The notes under the pieces: model-generated
Databases searched by the model: none
Seen by the model: the letters and a program-made list of their open reading frames with translations, nothing else
What the model was told of the DNA's origin: nothing
Made by a program: the position numbers and the translations under genes
Assembly (NCBI GenBank): GCA_020055645.1
Contig: CM034546.1
Span: forward strand, 125,013,875 to 125,077,874
Length of the DNA stretch: 64,000 bases
Origin: Tomocerus qinae
Taxonomy: Eukaryota > Arthropoda > Collembola > Entomobryomorpha > Tomoceridae
Direction of reading: 5' to 3'
In this document: in pieces, positions 56,296-64,000 of the stretch
How positions within the stretch are numbered: the first letter of the stretch is position 1
How the letters are laid out: each line of letters opens with the position of its first letter

Positions 56296-56880
56296 TTACA
56301 GCACAACATTTAGATTTTGTTCGGTTTCAATTCTATCTCCTGAGCCTGAGACATTCATTTTACTGGCTTTACGTACATAGGAAATCTGTCTTTTCCATGA
56401 TTTAGTACATATTACAGCAGCTGCTTGTTCACTGGCTTGCTGCATCACAAACTTAAATATCTCTTTGGACGACTTATTTGTTTGTTCTGCCTCAACCCGC
56501 ATTTTTCTCATTAATTCCAAAACTTCATATCTAAAAATGTAACAAATTATTTTTATTATTTGAAGATATTCAAATTTTAAGGAAGATAATGATAAATATA
56601 TGGATCTTGGACATTCTAACAAAATATAGTTAAACTAACCTGCAATTATCTGGAGGATGATTATGCACTTGTTTTACTTCAAATACTTTCCCCTCTCTGT
56701 AAACAGCTTTTGCGTCACAAAATTTTGTTTTTCCTCGTCTCTCACACCGCCAGTAGGAATCTCCTTTTAAAGCTTTTGTCATACAGTAGAGGTAACCTCC
56801 ATACTCAATCTTTTCTTTTCCTTTTTGAGACTCAACGTAGCGAACTGCCTCAGTCCCTAGTACTGTTTTCTTTTCTTTCG
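56296..56880 (-). CDS. FLYWCH module 8 (type II, with helical tail)
   Basis: Two exons (56880-56640, 56530-56296), phase 2 between. It opens at a phase-1 acceptor (GAATTAAG/CGAAAG). Finger: GGYLYCMTKALKGDSYWRCE, FCDAKAVY and QVHNHPPDN. Tail: YEVLELMRKMRVEAEQTNKS, IFKFVMQQAS and SWKRQISYVRKA, where the otherwise conserved cysteine of CKRN has been replaced. Confidence 0.7.
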
Positions 56881-57136
56881 CTTAATTCATAAAAAAGTAT
56901 CTCTATCAAAGACTGCACAAGAGATACATTCTATTTCAAAAATATTTCCAATGTTGTCCTAAATATCTAATGCCATTTAGTATGCTGCACTAAAATCTAA
57001 CGAAGAACTGTCTAATCAATATTAAATAATGTAAACAACCATCGCGTAATTACTAATACATTATAATATGAATTTTTGAAGTCAAAATTGCTTGAATATT
57101 GTGAATTAGGATTTTTTGGTGGTTCAGGATATCTTT

Positions 57137-57639
57137 TCACTTTTGATTTTCGTTGTGGATGAGTTTTTGTTGTTTTTCTCTGAATGTTTTCAAGACTGAG
57201 TTCAGTTGACTAGTAGTTGGAAGGTCAAATTGTTCTTGTTCTAAAACTTGCATGATCTTCATAGGTTTGTAGTGTAATTGAAGCAATTCGAAAATTCTCT
57301 GTTTGATAGGAGGAGGGAGCCCCTTTTCAACATGATTACAATGATCCATGGCGTTTGTGTATAAACCAACTTCCGTACGATTTTTGTAGAAGAAAAGATA
57401 CACTTTGGCAGGACAGCGTCTTTGGCAGTAATAAAATGTCTTTTTCCCTTTCTTCTGAAATTTTGTGCCGTGAACCTTCCACCCTTCATCCACTAAGCTC
57501 TTTCTCGCAACTTCTTCATTTTCAAAGTTCTTCACGAAATCCCATAGCACGCTGGGACCGCGGGTAATTTTAGTCCGCGACTCTTTCTGACCTTCGCTTC
57601 GATGTCCTATCTTTTTTTTGCTATTATTCCTCACATCAC
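57137..57639 (-). CDS. FLYWCH/WRKY-GCM-like module 9 (type III)
   Basis: One exon of about 167 residues opening at a phase-1 acceptor (ACTAATGTAG/GTGATG). The frame has no ATG before the domain, only a GTG, so splicing from an upstream exon is required. Basic start (NNSKKKIGHRSEG). Core: KTFYYCQRRCPAKVYLFF (Cx3C), LYTNAMDHCNHVE (Hx2H), then a helical tail (KQRIFELLQLHYKPMKIMQV). It is related to module 10 at 60472 and more distantly to the type I set. Confidence 0.75.
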
Positions 57640-58327
57640 CTACATTAGTTAAGAACCATAATAAAAATTATGCGCTAACAGATGCTCGCGTTAAATGTCC
57701 AATATTTATTTACTTTTTAAAATATATAAAAAAGGGAGCACAAAGAATTACTGAAAATTCAATCTTTTGACAAGTTCTAACATTATCAAACTTAGTTTTC
57801 TCCTCAGTCTCGTTTGAATTTAAATGTAATATTTCCAATTCTCCTATTCTTCAATTTAATACTAAGCCTTTTGACTTTACTAAACTACGTATATTTGTTT
57901 TTATGAATAAAAACTAGTCCAACACAAGTTAAAAAATTCAAAAACAAAAACCGTGACAGAAAGAAAACGGTAATATTTATTAAGCTTAACAGCTGATTGT
58001 AAATATTATTAGCATATTGTAGTTTTGATCTGAATTATTAATATTCACCAGTCCAATACTGTCTTTAATTAATTTTATGTTACAGATTTTAATTGTGGCA
58101 TTTTAATTTCATCCACTTGGAAATACAATTCTTTTCTAAAGGGGAACTAACCACTGCAGTGACAGTTAATAAAATTTATTCTAAGTCTCACTTAAGGAGT
58201 AGGCAAGTGATAGCATAGTACACTAGTAAGAAGTAAATAAGGTTATTTCGCTCAAATAAATTAGCAGTTTGAAATATTGTATACTACTCTGACAAAATGT
58301 ATAAAAATGACTATTAATTACAACGTC
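57640..58327. other. Spacer between module 9 and BED module 1
   Basis: AT-rich, no coding feature. No candidate first exon for module 9 was found here. Confidence 0.5.
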
Positions 58328-58749
58328 TTAGAACAAGGACTTTTTCTTAGAGCCTGTTTTTTCTAGTGATATCTCCGGATGCTTATTTCGCATATGTTTG
58401 AGAACAGTAGATGTACTGGAAATGGCTGCATTAGACCAACTGGAATGAAATATTATATTTTAAATGACATATTTTGAAGCCTTTGCTAGAATATCATTAA
58501 AAGTAATTTGAAACCCTAAGAAATGTGGGACTATTTCATGTTGCAACTACCTGCAATATTTGCACTGAACACGATTTCCAATTATTGGATTGAGATGCAG
58601 GTGGATAGCCGATCTTTTCTTCCGAGTCCTTTTAGGAACACTTGCACTTGTACTCCCTTCAACTGCAACTATAGCGTTTGAAGATCCTGCAACTACTGTC
58701 TCGATAGTCTCGAATGTGATGTAGCCACCACCCCAGCTTTCTATACTCA
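58328..58749 (-). CDS. BED zinc-finger module 1
   Basis: Two exons (58749-58551, 58439-58328), phase 2 between. It opens at a phase-1 acceptor (ATTTGTAACAG/TGAGTATAG) and has no ATG. A Ser/Ala-rich lead (VVAGSSNAIVAVEGSTSASV) and a basic patch (PKRTRKKRSAIH) precede a BED finger split by the intron: RVQCKYC, WSNAAISSTSTVLKHMRNKH (CxxC...Hx4H), and a short basic end. BED fingers are DNA-binding domains of many hAT transposases and of host proteins derived from them. No dimerisation or catalytic domain follows. Confidence 0.75.
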
Positions 58750-59421
58750 CTGTTACAAATAAAAATCAGAATAACTATAAGCATAATCCATAATCTACCC
58801 GTATGTACAGGTATCTAACACATTCAATATCCAGAAAACCATCACTACTATAATCATAGTGCGAATGGAATAGAAATAGAATCATAGCACGGCCTTATGT
58901 ATAAAACCCTTCTTTTGAATTCTCAGCTGTTTGTCAATGAATAGCCTCTAAAACTGCTAAATATTTTTGATAATAAATATTACTATCCAAGAAAACATGA
59001 ATCTAAGAAAACTTTTGATTCGTAATTCCTTAAGAAGAGCGAAATATTAACTTTATTAACTGTTACGAATAGAATACCTTTCGGACAAGAAAACTGACTT
59101 CATCTATAATAATGCCAACCACCTAAGATACGGAAATATTGCTTGAAGTTCCCTACTCACATACTTTTGAACTCAGAGTAATTATTTAAAACGAGTTAGC
59201 TAAGGTTAACTACATGGGGACTTAATTAAATTATCGTGATTTACTAGGGACACTAGGTAGTGCCCCAAACGATTTTCTTGCAATATTTTGGAAACGCTTT
59301 GCTGATTGAGAGTTACAACAGCAACATAAAAATGCAATTGGTTTTAATCTTCATAGTCGCTGTAAGTAAAATTGTTGTCACTTGTTAATAATTTGAAAGA
59401 GTCACAAATTCTGTTATTGCT

Positions 59422-59800
59422 TCAGCGTTTGTCCATTGAAATCTCCGGATGTTTATTTCGAATATGTTTGCAGACATTAGATGTACTGGTAGTTTTCGAA
59501 AAGGACAAACTGGAAAGAAATATTTTAAATTGAGATATTTTGAAGCATTATATAAATAAAGGAGGACTATCAATTCAGTTTCAAATATAGAGTAAACAGA
59601 TTTTTATATTGCTTTTACCTGCAATAATTACAATAAACACGATTGCCAACTGGAGTGACGTGCCTGTGTACAACTGCTGTTTTCTTCCGAGTCCTTTTAA
59701 CAACACTCATTTCAACTACAATATTTGAAGGTCCTGCAACTATTGTCTGTGCCTCGTTTGTGATGTAGCCATAGTCATCGTCATCGTATTCTAAGCCCAT
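59422..59800 (-). CDS. BED zinc-finger module 2
   Basis: Paralogue of BED module 1 with the same intron (59800-59619, 59509-59422; phase 2). Lead MGLEYDDDDYGYITNEAQTI, basic patch VKRTRKK, finger RVYCNYC, then TSTSNVCKHIRNKH. At the point where module 1 has the acceptor ACAG/TGAGTATAG this copy reads ACAATGGGCTTAG: the AG is lost and an ATG has appeared. It may therefore use its own start, or be unable to join the shared exon. About 93 residues. Confidence 0.72.
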
Positions 59801-60471
59801 TGTTACAAATAAAAGTCAATTTTTGTAAAATTGATTTACCTACATATATATAACCCATATTCTACTCTGCCTAAGACTAAGCAAGGAAACAACTAATACA
59901 CAATCACAACACGATTATAATATGGTCATTATAATGTTTGACAGTTAAAAACTTATTTAGTTTGAATCTCCTATCCCATTCTTAAAGGAAACTAAGTAAA
60001 TTTTGCCACTGATCTAGTTTCTAAATTATGATTATTGTTGATACAGGCGATAGTACAAAAAAACCAGAAAATAATTTAGGAAATTATCGGAATCTTTCTA
60101 AGAATGTTGAACAAAGCTTCTAAATAAAACTTCTACCATTTTCATAAGATTGAAACACCGAAGCCTAAGTTTTGACGCAATAATTACGGAAAAATTGACC
60201 TCATTGATAACTGCCTTCGCAAATATTATTGAACCAAGACTAATCTTGTTTATAATTTAAAATAGGTTAAAGATGTGGAGTTATTTTACAGGTACACTTG
60301 CTGCTTAATAAATTTCTTTTTCTTGGAGAGGACTAGTCTTGATTTTGCTATAAGCTGTACGCTATCGATTTGTTTTTCATGTTTTGAAACTTCATTTTCT
60401 TAAATGCTTGAGTGAGAGGAACGAGGTATATTGATTTTCATTTTGCTAATTCACTGCGAATTAAGATACTG

Positions 60472-60794
60472 TCACTTGAAAATTTTGTTGTATAAGTTGA
60501 CCAACTCGGACGAATTACAAGCTCCATGAAGCGGATATTCATGATTGCTGTGATCAAAGTTATTTGAAAATAATTCAACTTCCACTTCGTTTTTGAAAGT
60601 CAACAAGTACAATTTTGCTGGACATGACTTTTGGCAATGATAATAGATTCTTTTGGCATTGTTAGCTTTAATCTCTCTTGTGTAGTCAACTTTCCATCCT
60701 GCCAGAGATAACTTTTCTTTCGCACTTTTTTCATTATCCAATTTGGTAGCAAAATAATACTTGGTCCGCTCTTTTCTTTTTCGTACTATTGTCA
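60472..60794 (-). CDS. FLYWCH/WRKY-GCM-like module 10 (type III)
   Basis: One exon of about 107 residues opening at a phase-1 acceptor (TTTGTTACAG/TGACAATAG), nearly the same acceptor sequence as BED module 1. No in-frame ATG precedes the domain. Basic start (VRKRKERTKYY). Core: KRIYYHCQKSCPAKLYLL (Cx3C), LFSNNFDHSNHE (Hx2H). It ends shortly after the domain. It is the module nearest to the shared 5' exons. Confidence 0.72.
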
Positions 60795-62560
60795 CTGTAA
60801 CAAATCCAAAACACAAACCATTGATATACAATACATAAATATATTGAAATTATTTTCTACTTATGTTTTTAAATTAAAATTACCTGTTGTTTATTTTCCG
60901 AAATTCACAAAATTTTGACTTTTGTCGATGTCTTGAACGTCAGATGTAAATCAAACTCAAAGGACAATAAAAATGTTTCGACTTCCGATCACAATTTACA
61001 AAATATCTGTAGACTTTTCTCGGGAAGTAGTTAATTTTACAAACTAATCAGTAATGCCAGAAAAGTCGAAAACGAGGTCTAATATAATTTTTCTTAGATG
61101 AAATATTATTCAAATAAGCAGTTTTCATTTGGATGAAAAAATAGTAATTGAATGGACTCCACTAAATATGCAAAGATGAACCTTCTCTCAAATAATCAGT
61201 GGCGGAAATGTTTGATGATGTAGTTATCTATTCAAACTAATCTCAAAGCCAATCAACGAATTCAGATCTAAAAGTACAGGAGGACCATCATATACCAAAT
61301 AGCAGTACAACTGACATCTATTAATTGTATATAAGATACCAAAAGCATTACCACTAGGAGAATGAAATACTATTTAAATAAAAAATTACACCTTCAACTA
61401 ATTTAATATTTAATGCAACACTATCATTGTATTTTCAGCTTTGACGTGGCAAAATTCAATTTAAACGGATATCTAAGATGGATTCACCCCCTTTTTGTCA
61501 ACACTAAAATGTCAACAGAGCCAAAAAAATCAAAAAACCTTTTTGTCAACACCGCTTTCTTTTTTGTCAACACCACTTTCTTTTTTGTCAACAGCAATGT
61601 CCCTTTTTGTCAACACCACTTCTATAGAGGTTTATTTCTGGCATATTAAATAAATAGTCAAATAAATATGAGGTAATCAATCAGATAAGCACTTGGAAAA
61701 TGTTCTGTTCATAATAAATAGTTAAATAACCAGATGAGATAATAACAAGACTGTAAGAACGTAATTGTACGTACCTATCATTAGCTAAATTCAAGGGAGA
61801 TAGCGGTGTATTTTTTTAAGTCCCGTATTGATCCATACAGAGAAAGACATTTTAGATCAGTTTTGTATAATCTTTTTTAACATTTTTGAATAATACTGTG
61901 GAGTTTCAAGATTATTTTTGTTAGGAAAAGTGTTTTGTACATAGATGCGGATTAATATAGTCTCGGTTAGGTGCTGCTCTGTTTAAACCAGGAACTTTAC
62001 TCCATAAACTTGCATCTGCTAGGCCGAGTGGCAAGGGTAGTGAGTAGCTTAGTTAAAACTATACATCTTGTCTCATAATGTACAACTTAAATTGGAAGTT
62101 GTGCTACATATATAGACAATCTGTTGACAAAAAGGGTGTTACGTGTTGACAAAAAGGGATCTCAAAAATAATTTGTTGACAAAAAGGTGTTGACTAAAAG
62201 GTGTTGACAAATAGGGGTCCTTCCCTAAGATGGACCAAAAACTTCAAAATTCTACAGTTAATACACACAGTACATTTAAAGTAACAACTAGCTAAAAATG
62301 CGTCAGTCGATAAAAAATAGATGCATTATAAAATTATGAACGGCATAATGTTCTCAATTTTTTAATCTAAATTGCTGATTTTACAAGAATGCATAGTGAA
62401 TATAGAAAATTATTGATACAACAGACAGACTAACTTTTTTTTGAATTTTTGTATTTGCATCGGACTAGTTGTTTCATTTAATCGCGAAACTATCCCATTA
62501 GGAAAAACAATTATTTTGGATTTTTGAATGGCAGCTAAAAATACATTTTTGATTAGGTAC
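60795..62560. other. Intron-like stretch between the shared exons and the first module
   Basis: Carries one 744-bp foldback transposon (separate entry). Otherwise no feature seen. Confidence 0.5.
61481..62224. mobile_element. Foldback element with repeated GTTGACAAAAAGG sites
   Basis: 744 bp. The left part contains several CTTTTTGTCAACAC phrases and the right part the reverse (GTGTTGACAAAAAGG), so the ends fold on each other. Flanking direct repeats CTAAGATG (61473-61480 and 62225-62232; identity extends to CTAAGATGGA if the element's end is shifted by two bases) indicate an 8- to 10-bp target duplication, as in hAT or MULE families. No coding capacity. Confidence 0.8.
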
Positions 62561-62602
62561 AATTACTGAGACCAATTTTTCGTAGTAGAGATTCCTTATA
62601 AA
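62561..62602 (-). CDS. Possible small optional exon of the shared 5' part
   Basis: A 42-bp segment between a good acceptor (TTGATGCAG) and a donor (gtacct). It is phase 1 on both sides and encodes VYKESLLRKIGLSN. It could be a fifth shared exon or an optional one; because both phases are 1, its presence or absence would not change frame. Weakly supported. Confidence 0.3.
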
Positions 62603-62817
62603 CTGCATCAATACAACAGATGTTCTGTAAAACTACCCTAGCTCACCAAATGGTATTCATTTTTAATTAAGCTATATATAAAGAGCATTTTTCTTAATGC
62701 TCAGAAGAGTTGCCTATTTTTACTAACTGTTACTATTTGATAGATGTACGCATCCTGTCTGATTGTGTTGCTGGCTATGCTAGTAATATTATAAAACATT
62801 TTGAATACGGGGCTCAC

Positions 62818-63730
62818 CTTTCTCTTGAGATGGGCGCTGTCCTTCTGTTTCTGCTGAGGGTAAGAAATCAGGATCCTTTTCTATTGAGTCATTGGGGTCT
62901 TCGTCATCGTCACTTTTGTCGTTTAAGAAATCATCATTTCCGTCTGAGTCATCATAGTCTCTTTGTATAGTTTCATCCTCTGTGGATGTTTTAAATGTTT
63001 TCAATCGAAATTAATTATTATACATTTAAATATTTACATCATACATTTATTTAGGGATTTTAATCTAATTTATAGCTTACTAGGAATTAACAGTTGATCG
63101 CTGTCGCTTATTTGAATATCTTTTGGTTCGATTTGAATACCAATACTTAATGGATCGATGTCCATTCCAGAATCATGTGTGAGATGATGTGTGCCAGTCT
63201 TTTCAGTTTTTTGCATTTTATCGCTTCGCCCGCCCATTTCACTACCACTTGTGCTAGCTGTATTACCAGCTTTCCTTCCTTTCATTATTCAAAAATTAAA
63301 CGAAAAAATTAATATAAACGTTAAGTTTTATTCTATTAATATATATAACAGTAAATATGACCCTAATCCGTAAACATCACCTACTTTTTCGTCCTCGGCG
63401 TGTACGGGATGAAATATTTGCTCCTTCAACTGTTTGTTCTGACGAAGTGTGTGGAACAGATGGACCGGCAACTGGCGAGCCTGGTTTTGAATAGCCACTC
63501 GGACCAAGAACTTCTCCTACGAATGATAAAATAAAGAAGGCATTAAAAAATAATATCAAAACAATTAAGACATTTTTATATCTAGCTACATTATTATTGT
63601 CTTTCTTACCAAATCTTTCCGCAATAAAATCTTCAAGAAGATATACTCGAGTGGTCAATCTCCAAACAGCATCTTTCAGAGAATCCACTTCTACGTCCGA
63701 ATCAAAGTCGATATTTCGATTTCGTTCCAT
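62818..63730 (-). CDS. Shared acidic N-terminal region of the FLYWCH/BED locus
   Basis: Four exons (63730-63610, 63516-63385, 63278-63081, 62979-62818), all joined in phase 1, give 204 residues and end in AAAG/gtgagc, again phase 1, with no stop codon. The start is MERNRNIDFDSDVEVDSLKD. A short helical or coiled-coil stretch (LTTRVYLLEDFIAERFG) is followed by a Pro/Ser-rich linker (GPSGYSKPGSPVAGPSVP), a basic nuclear-signal-like patch (RTRRGRKRRK) and an acidic end (YDDSDGNDDFLNDKSDDDED ... DPDFLPS). No BTB domain is visible. Since the coding sequence needs a further exon to end, and all downstream modules begin in the matching phase, it probably supplies the N-terminus for one or many of them. 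Confidence 0.72.
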
Positions 63731-64000
63731 ATTTAATTTTGATAGACACTTATAGAATGTAGAAATACTTAAAAAAACTACCAAACTGTATATATTTATT
63801 TCTTATTTCTTCAGCTGTTTGTTTTGTGACGTTACTACACGTCTTACTTTAAAAACCTGACTGTAAACAGGTAATTCAGCTGGGGTGGTGGGCTCACAGG
63901 TGACTGATTGTGATCACTGCGGTCAAAATTCTCGTCAAAGACGGCTTCAAAATTCTTGACGACTTAACGATGTCAAAATAAATTATTTATGGTGCTGGCA
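63731..64000. other. 5' flank of the FLYWCH/BED locus
   Basis: Short upstream flank at the window edge. No further exon seen, but an upstream non-coding or coding exon beyond the window cannot be excluded. Confidence 0.45.

Larger units (their letters stand above)
47218..63730 (-). other. Complex locus: shared 5' exons plus an array of alternative DNA-binding 3' modules
   Basis: All modules lie on the minus strand downstream of one acidic N-terminal coding region (63730-62818) that ends in the phase-1 donor AAAG/gtgagc. Of thirteen DNA-binding modules, twelve can open at a phase-1 acceptor, so each could be spliced in frame to the same donor. Most lack an in-frame ATG before the DNA-binding domain, and I find no separate first exons between them. 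Each module ends in its own stop codon, and at least some are followed by AATAAA. The layout matches loci such as Drosophila mod(mdg4), where one N-terminal part is joined to many FLYWCH-bearing 3' exons. A tandem cluster of separate genes is the alternative. Seen: phases, strand, domains. Inferred: the joining. Confidence 0.55.

Noticed and set aside
59331-59370. Possible plus-strand signal-peptide exon (MQLVLIFIVA before gtaagt)
   Set aside because: Only ten codons, and no matching downstream plus-strand exon could be found; it lies opposite the BED modules.
1-64000. CRISPR arrays, rRNA or tRNA genes
   Set aside because: The tandem arrays have no spacers, and I saw no cloverleaf or rRNA-like sequence; the window is eukaryotic.

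Overview
The window looks like nuclear DNA of an arthropod: AT-rich, with many short GT-AG introns, and genes for an ionotropic receptor, astacin, trypsin, GH16 glucanase, a Kazal inhibitor, an F-box protein and an alpha-1,3-fucosyltransferase. That gene set, and the abundance of FLYWCH modules, would suit a springtail (Collembola), but this is inferred from gene content and not shown. I resolved most genes exon by exon. Every joined set of exons given here keeps reading frame across phase-matched splice sites.

0-15 kb: a duplicated block carries the 3' end of a GH16 beta-1,3-glucanase gene plus a small secreted peptide gene (one copy at 0.15-1.25 kb, the parent at 3.7-4.8 kb). The complete ten-exon GH16 gene (minus) follows, then a trypsin (plus) and a secreted protein of 596 residues that I do not recognise (minus). 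16-29 kb: a divergent ionotropic receptor, an astacin metalloprotease, a defensin-like cysteine-rich peptide and an intronless GT10 fucosyltransferase, all plus strand. 29.6-36.9 kb: an atypical Rab-like GTPase gene (minus) with a young LTR retroelement in one intron. 39-46.7 kb: an F-box protein, a TPMT-like methyltransferase, an arylalkylamine-N-acetyltransferase-like GNAT and a Kazal-type inhibitor.

47.2-63.7 kb is the most unusual part. On the minus strand, four exons (63730-62818) encode an acidic 204-residue N-terminal region that ends in a strong phase-1 donor. Downstream lie thirteen DNA-binding modules: five FLYWCH modules with a helical tail, three modules of a first FLYWCH/WRKY-GCM-like type, two of a second, two BED fingers and one CENP-B/psq-type HTH. 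Twelve of the thirteen can begin at a phase-1 acceptor, and I found no separate ATG first exons for most of them. The simplest reading is one complex locus with a shared 5' part and alternative 3' exons, organised like Drosophila mod(mdg4) or lola but with mixed transposase-related DNA-binding folds and no visible BTB domain.

Small non-autonomous transposons sit in introns and intergenic DNA. They include a four-copy family of about 145-205 bp with perfect 8-bp target duplications (hAT-like), a two-copy TA-target foldback family, a two-copy family whose better copy begins CAGGGAAC, and two larger elements inside the FLYWCH/BED locus.
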